DNA from: Muriicola soli | GTDB taxonomy: Bacteria > Bacteroidota > Bacteroidia > Flavobacteriales > Flavobacteriaceae | Direction: 5' to 3' | Length of the DNA stretch: 64,000 nucleotides | Assembly (NCBI RefSeq): GCF_004139715.1 | Contig: NZ_CP035544.1 | Location: forward strand, 1,612,001 to 1,676,000 | Shown here: piece after piece, positions 35,844 to 46,891 of the stretch | How positions within the stretch are numbered: the stretch's first letter is position 1 | How the letters are laid out: every line of letters begins with the position of its first letter | Made by a program: the position numbers and the translations under genes | The notes under the pieces: generated by a model | What the model was told of the DNA's origin: nothing | The model's database searches: none | What the model saw: only the letters and a program-made list of their open reading frames with translations

Positions 35844-36731
35844 TCAGATCGGAATAGCGAAAGACTGAACAAAAGCAGAAATCTTCGATTTGAGTTCAGG
35901 GGAAGCTTCTACCAGTGGCAATCTTACCCTGGCGGTTGAAATCCCAAGACTTTCGAAAATAGCTTTGATACCTGCGGGATTACCTTCTTCAAAAATCAGA
36001 GTCATCCCCGGTGTGAGTGCATTGTGCAATTGAAAGGCTTTATCGAATTCCCCATTAAGGCCGTAACGAATCAACCCGGACATTTCTGCGGGCATTCCCT
36101 GGCCTAGGACCGAGATCACGCCAATTCCGCCTTCAACTACGGTGGGTAACGCGGTGATGTCATCTCCTGATATCACATAAAAACCCTCGGGAACTTCCCT
36201 GATCAATTGCTTGATCTGCTCAATATTTCCACAGGCCTCTTTTATCCCTATCACGTTAGGACAAGACTCGGCAATCCTCACCACCGTTGAAGGCAAGATA
36301 TTACTCCCCGTTCGTCCTGGTACATTGTAGAGAATTAAGGGTTTGGAACTCGCCGCCGAGAGTACCTTATAGTGCTGGTATATACCCTCCTGAGTAGGTT
36401 TATTGTAGTAGGGAGAAACAGACAACACGGCCTCAAAAGGATCAAGGTTTGTTCTTCTTAGCTCCTCTTCCACCTCTCTTGTATTATTCCCTCCTATGCC
36501 TATTACCAGTGGTAGTCGGCCATTATTCTCGTGGATCGCGGTTTCAACAACCTTCTTTTTCTCCTCCTTTGTCAGGGTTGCGGATTCTGCAGTGGTTCCC
36601 ATTATTACCAGGTAATCCACTCCGCCTTCAATGGAATGCTTCACAACCCTTTTCAAGGCTTCCAGATCTAGAGCCCCATCTTTGTCAAAAGGGGTGATCA
36701 AGGCCACACCTGTCCCGTATAATTGTTCCAT
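35844..36731 (-). CDS. dapA: 4-hydroxy-tetrahydrodipicolinate synthase
   Basis: DapA condenses pyruvate with aspartate semialdehyde on the route to diaminopimelate and lysine. The ATG at 36731 is preferred to the TTG six bases earlier. The 295-residue TIM barrel has GTTAESATLTKEE, YYNKPTQEGIYQHY, YNVPGRTGSN with the catalytic Tyr, and GIKEACGN with the Schiff-base Lys. Length is usual. The gene begins 2 bases after the DUF6913-type gene ends, so both are probably in one transcript. Confidence 0.95.
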   Translation of the reverse strand: MEQLYGTGVALITPFDKDGALDLEALKRVVKHSIEGGVDYLVIMGTTAESATLTKEEKKKVVETAIHENNGRLPLVIGIGGNNTREVEEELRRTNLDPFEAVLSVSPYYNKPTQEGIYQHYKVLSAASSKPLILYNVPGRTGSNILPSTVVRIAESCPNVIGIKEACGNIEQIKQLIREVPEGFYVISGDDITALPTVVEGGIGVISVLGQGMPAEMSGLIRYGLNGEFDKAFQLHNALTPGMTLIFEEGNPAGIKAIFESLGISTARVRLPLVEASPELKSKISAFVQSFAIPI

Positions 36732-36733
36732 TT

Positions 36734-37267
36734 TCAAAATTCCTGCAATACTTTTAGATATTTCTTTAATTCCGTTTTGAAGGTGTTGAAATCCTGCATG
36801 GGCGACTGGATGATTAAATCGTTAAGATCAGGATCCAATTCGGCAAAGCCCACCTTAATCCTCGCCTTGGTCTTAACAGTCATCAATTTTAATATGAGCG
36901 TGTCCTGAGTGTAATAGTTCAATAACAAGTCGTACTCTTTAGTCAGGAATTCCAGGGCATAACTATTCTCCACAGCTCCACCCCAACCCAGGTCTTTATC
37001 AGAAAACACAGGAGTGGCATAGGGAGAATTCTTATCGTAAAATGATCTGTACCCCATTATTTTCACAGCATTCGGTCGTAAATTCAACAGCTCTATTAAT
37101 TGATAAAAGAGGTCTGCATTTTGGAAATTGTCCAGATCCACAATGACACCAACCTTATTCAGACCCTTTTTCGAGATTCCCGCTTCCGGAACTGAAAGGA
37201 GCTCATTCTTCAAGTATTTTTCACCTGATTTCTGTTTGAATTTGTCCTTTAGTGCCTGTAAAAACAT
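36734..37267 (-). CDS. DUF6913-type small soluble protein
   Basis: A 177-residue protein without signal peptide. GVIVDLDNFQN, SVPEAGISKKGLNKVGVI and the end FNTFKTELKKYLKVLQEF match my recollection of the DUF6913 family, found upstream of dapA in Flavobacteriaceae. The central LLLNYYTQDTLILKL region is hydrophobic but not membrane-like. Function is unknown. It lies 2 bases before dapA and is divergent from the 5'-nucleotidase gene. Confidence 0.75.
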   Translation of the reverse strand: MFLQALKDKFKQKSGEKYLKNELLSVPEAGISKKGLNKVGVIVDLDNFQNADLFYQLIELLNLRPNAVKIMGYRSFYDKNSPYATPVFSDKDLGWGGAVENSYALEFLTKEYDLLLNYYTQDTLILKLMTVKTKARIKVGFAELDPDLNDLIIQSPMQDFNTFKTELKKYLKVLQEF

Positions 37268-37275
37268 TTATCTTT

Positions 37276-37292
37276 ACCTTTTCACCAAAGGT
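37276..37292. promoter_or_regulatory. Inverted repeat between divergent genes
   Basis: ACCTTT-N5-AAAGGT lies 9 bases upstream of the DUF6913-type start and 56 bases before the 5'-nucleotidase ATG. It could be an operator for either gene. Position is the only support. Confidence 0.25.
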
Positions 37293-37347
37293 AATTATTC
37301 TCCCTGCAATTTCTGCTGTAAAGTTAGTTGCTTTAGCTTGTTTAAAT

Positions 37348-38106
37348 ATGAAACATTTTGTTTTATTTATAACATTTCTGTACTTGTCGTCCTGTACTGA
37401 CAGGTCTTCTCACCTCCAATCGATTACCGGTAAACAGCTTTCAATAGATTCCAGTATTGCGGTTGATGATTCTGTTGAAGCCTACTTAAAACCCTATCGG
37501 GACCGCGTGAATGCAGTTCTAGACAGTACCCTGGCCTTTGCTCCGAGAAACATCGATAAACGAGATGGAAAATTGAATTCTTCTCAAGGCAATCTCATGG
37601 CCGATATCATTCTAACACAGGCCGCCCCTATTTTTAAATCGCGTACTGGCGAAGATGTAGACCTCGCCCTGATGAATTACGGTGGAATAAGGAATGTAAT
37701 TTCTGCAGGACCGGTGACGGCCCGTACGGCATACGAGGTAATGCCTTTCGAAAATTATATCGTGGTACTACAAATCTCAGGAAGTGTGGTGAGGGAGATG
37801 GTGAACTATTTAGTATCCTCAGACAGGCCTCAACCAATGAGTGGGCTGCAGATCGTATTGAATGGTGAAGGCCGACTTCAGGAAGTGACTATACAAGGAG
37901 TTCCGCTGGATGAAGAAAAGACCTATAACCTGGCTACCATCAATTACCTCCTTGAAGGTGGCGGCAACGCCGATTTTCTAATAAATAATACCGGGGTCAC
38001 GGACCTTAATTATCTGCTTCGCAATGCGATGATTGATTATTTCAAATCCGTCGATACGCTGCGGGCATCAGTAGATAATCGATTTATTCAATTAAAAAAT
38101 CCATGA
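37348..38106 (+). CDS. 5'-nucleotidase C-terminal-domain lipoprotein
   Basis: The ATG at 37348 gives a lipoprotein signal (LYLSSC, Cys16). The upstream in-frame GTG at 37252 would add an implausible leader. The 252-residue product is the substrate-binding domain of UshA-type 5'-nucleotidases: GNLMADIIL, ALMNYGGIRN (substrate loop), YEVMPFENYIVVLQISG and INYLLEGGGNADF. The metal-binding catalytic domain is absent here and is encoded by the next gene, overlapping by 4 bases. The two probably assemble outside the inner membrane. Confidence 0.9.
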   Translation: MKHFVLFITFLYLSSCTDRSSHLQSITGKQLSIDSSIAVDDSVEAYLKPYRDRVNAVLDSTLAFAPRNIDKRDGKLNSSQGNLMADIILTQAAPIFKSRTGEDVDLALMNYGGIRNVISAGPVTARTAYEVMPFENYIVVLQISGSVVREMVNYLVSSDRPQPMSGLQIVLNGEGRLQEVTIQGVPLDEEKTYNLATINYLLEGGGNADFLINNTGVTDLNYLLRNAMIDYFKSVDTLRASVDNRFIQLKNP

Positions 38107-39014
38107 GACGAAGATCATTTGTGTACCAATCAATGGCCGGAGCCGGATATATGGGTTTAGGAGGATCGGTATTAAACAGTTGCACAAACTCAGCCCGGAA
38201 AAAGATCACCATACTTCACACCAATGACGTGCACAGTCATTTAGACCCTTTTCCCAAGGATCATGCAACTTTTCCGGATATGGGTGGGATTGGCAGGCGT
38301 GCCTCCCTAATTTCTTCTATTCGAGAAGAGAACCCCAATTCCTTACTGTTGGATGCAGGAGATATTTTTCAGGGGACACCCTATTTTAATTTTTACGGGG
38401 GAGAACTGGAATTTAAATTGATGAGTAAGCTCAAATACGATGCGGCTACACTTGGAAATCACGATTTTGACAACGGTTTGGACGGACTGCTAGCCCAACT
38501 TCCTTATGCCAAATTCGATTTTTTATGCTCAAACTACGATTTCACAAACACCGTATTACATGGCATGACCTCCCGCTACAAAGTCTTTTTGGTGGATGGG
38601 GTTAAAATAGGTGTATTCGGTTTGGGGATTAACCTTGATGGCCTTGTAACTAAAAAATTATTCGGGGAAACCCAATATCTTGATCCGGTTGAGATATCCC
38701 TGGATGTAGTAAGGACTCTGAAAGAAGAATTACTTTGCGATCTGGTTATATGCCTATCTCATCTGGGCTTTGAATACAGGGACAAGCAGTTGGCCAGTGA
38801 CGTAATACTGGCTTCTCAAACAAAGGATATCGATCTTATTATTGGAGGTCATACCCATACTTTCCTCGAACAACCCGTTGTCCGGATGAACCGAAAAGAC
38901 CAACCCGTACTGATCAATCAGGTGGGCTGTTACGGGATCAACCTGGGTCGTGTTGATTTTCTTTTTGACGGTTCTAAACTCAGGGACGGCCAAGGAGTCT
39001 CTATATCGGTATAA
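38103..39014 (+). CDS. 5'-nucleotidase-type metallophosphatase domain protein
   Basis: A 303-residue metallophosphoesterase, the catalytic half of a UshA-type 5'-nucleotidase. It starts with a Tat-like signal (MRRRSFVYQS) that may end at a lipobox Cys (LNSC). Metal motifs follow: HTNDVHSHL, DAGDIFQGTPYF, LGNHDFDNG, and GGHTHTF. It overlaps the stop of the C-terminal-domain gene by 4 bases (ATGA), so domain order is reversed at gene level relative to the single-chain enzyme. Confidence 0.92.
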   Translation: MRRRSFVYQSMAGAGYMGLGGSVLNSCTNSARKKITILHTNDVHSHLDPFPKDHATFPDMGGIGRRASLISSIREENPNSLLLDAGDIFQGTPYFNFYGGELEFKLMSKLKYDAATLGNHDFDNGLDGLLAQLPYAKFDFLCSNYDFTNTVLHGMTSRYKVFLVDGVKIGVFGLGINLDGLVTKKLFGETQYLDPVEISLDVVRTLKEELLCDLVICLSHLGFEYRDKQLASDVILASQTKDIDLIIGGHTHTFLEQPVVRMNRKDQPVLINQVGCYGINLGRVDFLFDGSKLRDGQGVSISV

Positions 39015-39037
39015 CGTCCAACAGATAATCGAAACAA

Positions 39038-39349
39038 TTATAAGGCATCCCCCAAGCATGCTTTGTTGAAGAGTACAGTGAATTCCTCATTAAGAGAGTG
39101 GGAGGGCCTTAATTTTCCTGCCTTTTTATACCAATAATCTGCATTCCAAAGATCTCCCTCCTTCCGGTGTAAATAAGCGTGAATCCATTGAGCTAAAAGT
39201 GTATTCCTGTTATCGACTAAGGCATGCGCCTTTTCCCAATCGCCTTTCGCATCCCACCAGAGAGCTTGCAAAGTTTCTGGCCAATTTAAAGGGGGTGTTT
39301 CCGCTTTCAGGCTGACATCAAATTCATTAAAATCAATAGGCAGTTTCAC
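39038..39349 (-). CDS. Small conserved-looking protein, 103 residues, unknown
   Basis: The frame starts with GTG at 39349 and has no signal peptide. It is rich in Trp and charged residues (ALWWDAKGDWEKAHALV, WIHAYLHRKEGDLWNADYWY), a pattern I have seen in small Bacteroidota hypothetical proteins. It looks helical and TPR-like. Function is unknown. It is convergent with the metallophosphatase gene, 23 bases apart. Confidence 0.7.
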   Translation of the reverse strand: MKLPIDFNEFDVSLKAETPPLNWPETLQALWWDAKGDWEKAHALVDNRNTLLAQWIHAYLHRKEGDLWNADYWYKKAGKLRPSHSLNEEFTVLFNKACLGDAL

Positions 39350-39477
39350 AAGCTTGGATCGATAAGTTTTTTATGGTCTTCGGACATAAAATTATAGGTT
39401 TCGTCCTAAATCATACAAGGCCAACAGTAGAATGTTCTTACTTACTGCAATAACCTAATCCATTAAATAAACAAAAG

Positions 39478-40245
39478 ATGAAAAAAACCTTTAAGTGCAG
39501 TTTAGTTGCTATGTGCCTTATATTGGCCGGTTTTAGCAGTATTCAGGCACAGGAGAACACCAAAGAACCCATCTGGGAATCCATAATGCTGGTCCCGGAT
39601 CACACCCAGTTAAAGACATTGGGCGAAAACATGCGTAAACACAATATGAAATACCACAAAGAGGGGGCGTTTCAATCCTATGTTTACAATATTTCAACTG
39701 GTCCCAATACCGGGAAAATCGTCTGGATGATGGGACCATTAAAGTACTCTGATCTTGACACCAGGCCGGCAGAGGGAGGTCATGATGAGGATTGGAGAGA
39801 CAATATCATGCCTTATGTAAAACGTTTGGAGCAAGGGGAGTATTGGAAAGAAATTACAAAGTGGTCTAATACCAAGATGCTCGCAGAAAGTGGTCCTGAA
39901 TATACCATCCTGTACACTCGCTATTGGGAAGTGAAGCCAGATCATGGCTTTGGGGTAGATACCCACCTTAAAATGGCCAGTGAAACTATTAAGGCCATGC
40001 CGGGAGTCCATCCCTGGGGCGTTTACGACAATGAATTTATACAAGGTAATATTGGAAGACATATCGCCACAGTTTCTTTCTTTAAAAATTGGACAGAATT
40101 TGATACGTCCTGGAATTTCAGAGCAACCTTTGATAAGGTCCATGGAGAAAATGCCTGGGATACATTTATAAGCAATCGTGATGCGACCTATTCAAACTGG
40201 TGGGACGAAATTTGGATCTTTGATGCAAACCTGAGTGGTAATTAA
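39478..40245 (+). CDS. Exported protein of unknown function, 255 residues
   Basis: A signal peptide ends at about residue 25 (FSSIQAQ). The mature protein is rich in Trp, Lys and Asp, with KVVWMMGPLKYSDL-like and ARYWEVKPDHGFG-like segments and an aromatic C-terminus (YSNWWDEIWIFD). It may have a ferredoxin-like alpha/beta dimer fold, because two internal blocks have similar patterns (IWESIMLVPDHTQLK near the start, YTILYTRYWEVKPDH later). This is an impression only. It stands alone, with a terminator behind it. Confidence 0.7.
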   Translation: MKKTFKCSLVAMCLILAGFSSIQAQENTKEPIWESIMLVPDHTQLKTLGENMRKHNMKYHKEGAFQSYVYNISTGPNTGKIVWMMGPLKYSDLDTRPAEGGHDEDWRDNIMPYVKRLEQGEYWKEITKWSNTKMLAESGPEYTILYTRYWEVKPDHGFGVDTHLKMASETIKAMPGVHPWGVYDNEFIQGNIGRHIATVSFFKNWTEFDTSWNFRATFDKVHGENAWDTFISNRDATYSNWWDEIWIFDANLSGN

Positions 40246-40269
40246 TATATAACTCTAGCAGATATTATA

Positions 40270-42301
<2,032 letters not shown>

Positions 42302-42309
42302 TTAATATT

Positions 42310-43167
42310 TTATTTTTTAGAATTGATTGCTTTTACATATCTGTCCCTGCCGTGGAGATCCCTGCTTAGTTCAATCGATTCAAAATTATGATCTTTAAGC
42401 AAGCTACTTACCTCTTTTCCAAAACGCTGATTTATCTCAAGGTAGATTGCTCCGCCTTCAACCAATGCTTTTCGGGCTTCTCTTACAATATATTCATAAA
42501 ACACCAATGGCTTATCATCGGGTACAAAAAGCGCCATAGGAGGTTCCGCTTCTTTCACATGTTCTTCCATCTCTGATTTTTCCATGTCCAGAACATAGGG
42601 TGGGTTTGAAACTATAATGTCATAGTAATCTTGGGTGAGATTCATAATTCTTATGTCGGATTCGACCCATTCTACATCAAGCTCATTAAGACGGGCATTT
42701 TCCTTTGCCATTTTTAAAGCCCCGGGGGATAAATCAATTCCTTTGATATTGGCATCCGGGAGATACTTTGAAAGGGAAAGAGCAATACAGCCACTGCCTG
42801 TTCCTATATCTAATATTCTGAGAGGTCCGGAAAAATCCTTGTAGTCTTTTATAATTCTACGAACCAGTTCCTCTGTTTCCGGTCTTGGAATCAGTACGTT
42901 CTTATTTACCTTAATAGGAAGATCCATAAAGTATGTAATTCCTAAAACATACTGCAGCGGTTGTCCCTGTTTTAGTGCGGAAAGACCCCTGAAGAAAACT
43001 CCCTCCTCCTCCTTAGTAATAATCCATTCGGGATGTAAGGCTAAATGAAATTTCGGTAATTCTAAATAGTGTTCAATAAAATAATAGAAAAAATGGTCCA
43101 CTTCATCACTGCCGTATCGCTGGTCCAACTCTTTGTGGAAAATGTGTTTTATTTCTTTTAATAGCAC
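42310..43167 (-). CDS. prmC: Release-factor glutamine methyltransferase PrmC
   Basis: PrmC methylates the GGQ glutamine of peptide-chain release factors. The 285-residue product has an N-terminal helical domain with PLQYVLGITYFMDLPIKV, ILIPRPETEEL, the SAM site ILDIGTGSGCIAL and the catalytic IIVSNPPYVL. Length is typical. It precedes ligA in the same transcript and is divergent from ribD. Confidence 0.95.
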   Translation of the reverse strand: MLLKEIKHIFHKELDQRYGSDEVDHFFYYFIEHYLELPKFHLALHPEWIITKEEEGVFFRGLSALKQGQPLQYVLGITYFMDLPIKVNKNVLIPRPETEELVRRIIKDYKDFSGPLRILDIGTGSGCIALSLSKYLPDANIKGIDLSPGALKMAKENARLNELDVEWVESDIRIMNLTQDYYDIIVSNPPYVLDMEKSEMEEHVKEAEPPMALFVPDDKPLVFYEYIVREARKALVEGGAIYLEINQRFGKEVSSLLKDHNFESIELSRDLHGRDRYVKAINSKK

Positions 43168-43285
43168 TTCACAAATATTTGAACTTCAATCGGATACATC
43201 CTTCCAGAATCCTTTAAGCTAATTAGAATAAAACTTGGCTTTATCCCTACAAATATAGCCAGCCTAACAATCCCTTTTATTGTCC

Positions 43286-43293
43286 TATTTTTG
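43286..43293 (+). promoter_or_regulatory. -7 promoter element of ribD
   Basis: TATTTTTG matches TAnnTTTG exactly and ends 4 bases before the GTG start at 43298. It supports that start and suggests a leaderless transcript. Confidence 0.5.
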
Positions 43294-43297
43294 CGAA

Positions 43298-44350
43298 GTG
43301 AAGATACACGAAAAATATATTCTTAGATGTATTGAACTGGGGAAAAACGGGCTGGGAACCACAGCTCCAAACCCTATGGTGGGGTGTGTTATTCTCTGTG
43401 ATAATACAATAATTGGAGAAGGATTTACCAGTCCCTTCGGTGGACATCATGCTGAGGTTAATGCTATCAATTCGGTAAAAGACAAATCTTTACTCAAAAA
43501 AGCTACCTTATACGTCAGCCTTGAACCCTGCTCTCATTTCGGAAAAACTCCTCCGTGTACAGATTTAATCATTAAATCCGGTATTCCCCGGGTTGTAATA
43601 GGCTTGAAGGATCCTCATAGCAAAGTTGCCGGGAAAGGTATTCATGCTTTGAGAAAAGCCGGTATAGAAGTTATATTTCCCGTCCTGGAAGAAGCCTGTG
43701 AAGATCACCACAAAAGATTTCTCACTTTTCACCTGAAGAAGAGGCCTTATATCATTCTAAAATGGGCAGAGAGCGCAGACGGCTATATTGCCCCAACTAG
43801 TGAATTGCGCGAGAAAAAACCTCAACCCTTCTGGATTTCCAATCGCTACTCAAAACAGCTGGTTCATCAATGGAGAGCAGAGGAACAGGCCATTTTAGTG
43901 GGCACTAATACCGTGCTGGAGGACAATCCAAAATTAAACGCAAGGACATGGGTGGGTAAAAGTCCTTTGCGGGTAGTGCTTGACAGAGAATTAAAAATAC
44001 CATCAGACTATAACGTATTTGACGATTCAGCGGACACTCTGGTATATACAAATTCGGATAGCGACGGACCGAAGCAAAAAGGGGCAGAAATCCAGACAAT
44101 CGATTTTTCAAGAAAGGTTGTAGAAACGATTTGTCAAGATTTACACAGCAGGCAGGTTCAGAGCATCATTGTGGAGGGCGGGGCTCAGACACTTATTTCC
44201 TTTATCAAGGCAAAAGCCTGGGACGAAGCCAGGATATTTGTTGGTAATTCTGAATTCGGAGATGGGATTAAAGCCCCCGTGATCACGGCCAGGGAGATTG
44301 AAAAGAAACGCATCGCAACCGACACTTTAAGAATTCTGAAAAATGATTAA
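43298..44350 (+). CDS. ribD: Riboflavin biosynthesis deaminase/reductase RibD
   Basis: RibD deaminates and then reduces the pyrimidine intermediate of riboflavin synthesis. I start it at the GTG 43298, because the upstream TTG frame contains the promoter box. The 350-residue protein has a zinc deaminase domain: HHAEVNAI (zinc His, catalytic Glu) and PCSHFGKTPPC (two zinc Cys). A reductase domain follows: WAESADGYIAP, NTVLEDNPKL and IIVEGGAQTL. Its stop overlaps the HAD gene start by 8 bases. Confidence 0.94.
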   Translation: MKIHEKYILRCIELGKNGLGTTAPNPMVGCVILCDNTIIGEGFTSPFGGHHAEVNAINSVKDKSLLKKATLYVSLEPCSHFGKTPPCTDLIIKSGIPRVVIGLKDPHSKVAGKGIHALRKAGIEVIFPVLEEACEDHHKRFLTFHLKKRPYIILKWAESADGYIAPTSELREKKPQPFWISNRYSKQLVHQWRAEEQAILVGTNTVLEDNPKLNARTWVGKSPLRVVLDRELKIPSDYNVFDDSADTLVYTNSDSDGPKQKGAEIQTIDFSRKVVETICQDLHSRQVQSIIVEGGAQTLISFIKAKAWDEARIFVGNSEFGDGIKAPVITAREIEKKRIATDTLRILKND

Positions 44351-44945
44351 AAATATCCTCTTTGATTTTGGAGATGTCTTTATCAACCTGGACAAGGGTG
44401 CCACTTTAAGGGAATTGTCAGAAGCGGGGTACGATGTGATAGCAGCAGAACTTTACCCACTTATGATTAGCTATGAAAAAGGACTTTTGCCAACTTCTGA
44501 ATTTGTTAAGTCGGCACAATATTACTTTCCTGGACTGGAAACCATGGATTTGATCTCGGCCTGGAATGCGATAATTCTGGATTTCCCTGAAGACCGGCTC
44601 ACATTTTTAAAACAGCTGGCAGCCAGGGAGAATTACAGACTCTTTTTATTGAGTAACACCAACGATTTACATATCACAAAAGTTAAAAAGGAGATGGGAG
44701 AAAAAAAATTCAATGCCTTCAGAAAATGCTTCGAGGGTTTTTACCTTTCCCATGAATTAAAAATGCGAAAGCCCGATGCTGAGGTCTTTTTGACCATATT
44801 GGAAAATCACTCTTTAAAGCCCAATGAAACCCTCTTCGTAGACGATACGCTTGAACACATTGTCAGTGCCGATAGGTTGGGATTGAAGACCTGGCATTTG
44901 CAGGTGGGAAAGGAAGCAGTAACAGACCTCGATAAGCATTTGTAA
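44343..44945 (+). CDS. HAD-superfamily hydrolase (HAD-IA type)
   Basis: A 200-residue HAD phosphatase. Motif I is FDFGDVFINLD, where the usual DxD has Gly at the second position, as in YihX-like HAD-IA members. Motif II is LLSNTND, motif III is KMRKPDAEVF and motif IV is FVDDTLEHI. A cap of about 60 residues lies between motifs I and II. Its place after ribD makes it a candidate for the missing dephosphorylation step of riboflavin synthesis. That is an inference from context. Confidence 0.88.
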   Translation: MIKNILFDFGDVFINLDKGATLRELSEAGYDVIAAELYPLMISYEKGLLPTSEFVKSAQYYFPGLETMDLISAWNAIILDFPEDRLTFLKQLAARENYRLFLLSNTNDLHITKVKKEMGEKKFNAFRKCFEGFYLSHELKMRKPDAEVFLTILENHSLKPNETLFVDDTLEHIVSADRLGLKTWHLQVGKEAVTDLDKHL

Positions 44946-44946
44946 T

Positions 44947-45810
44947 ATGCTAGATCTCGCCCTGAGTATTCTTTGTTCCAGCTTGATTTTTGTGATCTTT
45001 AAGCTGTATCCCCGTTTTAAGGTACAAACACTATACGCCATCATCGTCAACTACTTCACCGCTTGCCTAGTAGGGTTCACTCTAATGGAGAACAGCGTTA
45101 GTCCCATGGAGATTCCCGGCAAGAGCTGGTTTTCGGGAACCCTTATCTTAGGAGTACTCTTTATTATCATTTTTAACCTCATGGCCAAAACTTCACAGGT
45201 ATTAGGTGTTTCCGTTGCCTCAGTTGCCACCAAGATGTCATTGAGTATCCCTGTTCTATTAGGGGTCATTATATACGGAGAAGAATTGGGTATTGTAAAG
45301 GCTTTAGGGGTTCTGCTGGCCTTGTGTGCAGTTTACTTCAGCTCAATGAGAAAGGCTCATCTACCCTTTGACAAAAGGACTTTATACTTACCTCTCCTTG
45401 TTTTTCTGGGCTCAGGCGTAATCGACGCCAGTATTCAATATGCAGAGCAATTTCTGGTGCCTTCGGATGAATTTCCTGTATTTTCTTCCACAGTTTTCGC
45501 TAGTGCGGGCTGTTGTGGTTTAATTTTTATTCTGATCAGATCCAAAAAAGAAAAAATCCGAATTGCCCCTCAAAGTATTTTGGGTGGTTTGGCACTGGGT
45601 GTACCCAACTTCTTTTCGATCTATTTTTTGCTTCGTGCTCTACAGAACGAAGTGCTGAACAGTGCATCTGTATTTACAATCAACAACGTGGCGATTGTTA
45701 TGTTCTCGACGCTCCTGGGAATCCTGTTATTCAGGGAGGTGCTAACTGTAAGGAATTGGATAGGAATAGGTCTGGCTATTCTGAGTATCATCCTGGTTGC
45801 CGCATTTTAA
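44947..45810 (+). CDS. EamA/DMT-family membrane transporter
   Basis: A 287-residue protein with about ten hydrophobic helices in two halves, in the pattern of the drug/metabolite transporter superfamily. EamA-like features are VIIYGEELGIVKALGVLLAL in the first half and ILLFREVLTVRNWIGIGLAI in the second (both in part). The gene starts 1 base after the HAD gene ends. Substrate is unknown. Confidence 0.88.
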   Translation: MLDLALSILCSSLIFVIFKLYPRFKVQTLYAIIVNYFTACLVGFTLMENSVSPMEIPGKSWFSGTLILGVLFIIIFNLMAKTSQVLGVSVASVATKMSLSIPVLLGVIIYGEELGIVKALGVLLALCAVYFSSMRKAHLPFDKRTLYLPLLVFLGSGVIDASIQYAEQFLVPSDEFPVFSSTVFASAGCCGLIFILIRSKKEKIRIAPQSILGGLALGVPNFFSIYFLLRALQNEVLNSASVFTINNVAIVMFSTLLGILLFREVLTVRNWIGIGLAILSIILVAAF

Positions 45811-45820
45811 GTACGATACT

Positions 45821-46429
45821 ATGGCCTCAGATCAATACAAAACAATATCCTCTTCGGCAGAAGGCCTTATACATAAGGATAGGAATAGTAAATTTCTTGG
45901 TTTTGCATACCCTGTGTCAAATGAAGAGGAAATCAAAACCATACTAGCAGAATTAAGGCAGCAGCATAAAGGAGCCAATCATGTATGTTATGCCTGGCAA
46001 ATGGGCGTGGAACCGCATAGATGGCGGGCAAATGATGATGGTGAACCCAACAATTCTGCCGGATTGCCTATTTACGGTCAGATACAGGCCTATGGCATCA
46101 CAGATGTGCTGGTGGCTGTGGTAAGGTTCTTTGGAGGCACAAAACTAGGCGTAGGCGGACTCATATCAGCCTACAAGCAAACGGCCCAAATGACACTTGA
46201 AGAAGTAAGGATCATTACCAAAACCGTATTCAGTACATTAATCGTTGAGTTTGATTACCAAGCTATTAGTTCTGTAATGCGATTGATTAAAAAGAATCAG
46301 CTTCAATTTCACGATCAAACAGAAGGAACTAAGGCGCAATACACCTTAGAGGTTCCGAGGAATAAACTGATGGTGATCAAAAAGAAGCTCGAAGCGATAA
46401 AAGGTGTTCAACTTTCTACTCCAACATAA
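45821..46429 (+). CDS. YigZ/IMPACT-family protein
   Basis: The ATG at 45821 is used; the in-frame TTG at 45797 lies inside the transporter gene. The 202-residue protein has the family marks AEGLIHKDRNSKFLGFAYPV, GANHVCYAWQ, NDDGEPNNSAGLPIYGQI and VRFFGGTKLGVGGL. A second ferredoxin-like domain (UPF0029 C) follows. The family is linked to translation regulation and peptide handling in different organisms; the role here is not known. Confidence 0.93.
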   Translation: MASDQYKTISSSAEGLIHKDRNSKFLGFAYPVSNEEEIKTILAELRQQHKGANHVCYAWQMGVEPHRWRANDDGEPNNSAGLPIYGQIQAYGITDVLVAVVRFFGGTKLGVGGLISAYKQTAQMTLEEVRIITKTVFSTLIVEFDYQAISSVMRLIKKNQLQFHDQTEGTKAQYTLEVPRNKLMVIKKKLEAIKGVQLSTPT

Positions 46430-46452
46430 AGCAGGCGGGGTTGTATTTGACT

Positions 46453-46854
46453 TTATATTTGAAGCTGTTTTAATATCGCGTCAGGGCATTTGATCGGACG
46501 TGACGTTTTCATATCCATAAAGGCTAAAACTGTTCTGGCCGTCGCTAACAACTCGTCTTCCTCATTGCGTATTTCATATTCAAATTCAATTCTTACCAGA
46601 GGGGGTTTAACCAATTTGGTGATAACCGTAATCAGGTCGTCATACGTTGCCGATTTCCTGAATTCCAGCTGTAGAGAAATTACCGGCAACATAATCCCGT
46701 CTTTTTCCATCTGTTTGTAAGAAAATCCCAGCGACCTCAACCACTCTACCCTACCCATCTCCAGGTATTGCGCATAATTACCGTGATAAACTACACCCAT
46801 CTGGTCTGTTTCACCATAGCGAACCCGAAAAGAAAATTTGTTTTGATGCCCCAT
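46453..46854 (-). CDS. Acyl-CoA thioesterase, YbgC/4HBT hot-dog family
   Basis: A 133-residue hot-dog protein with the 4HBT pattern: FRVRYGETDQMGVVYHGNYAQYLEMGR (in part). It contains the catalytic Asp in ETDQMG and the long central helix (EWLRSLGFSY). The family hydrolyses acyl-CoA or acyl-ACP thioesters in the cytoplasm. It is convergent with the YigZ gene and divergent from dnaA. Confidence 0.92.
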   Translation of the reverse strand: MGHQNKFSFRVRYGETDQMGVVYHGNYAQYLEMGRVEWLRSLGFSYKQMEKDGIMLPVISLQLEFRKSATYDDLITVITKLVKPPLVRIEFEYEIRNEEDELLATARTVLAFMDMKTSRPIKCPDAILKQLQI

Positions 46855-46891
46855 TTATCAGTTAAAAAGTATATATTTAAAGACGAGTGAT

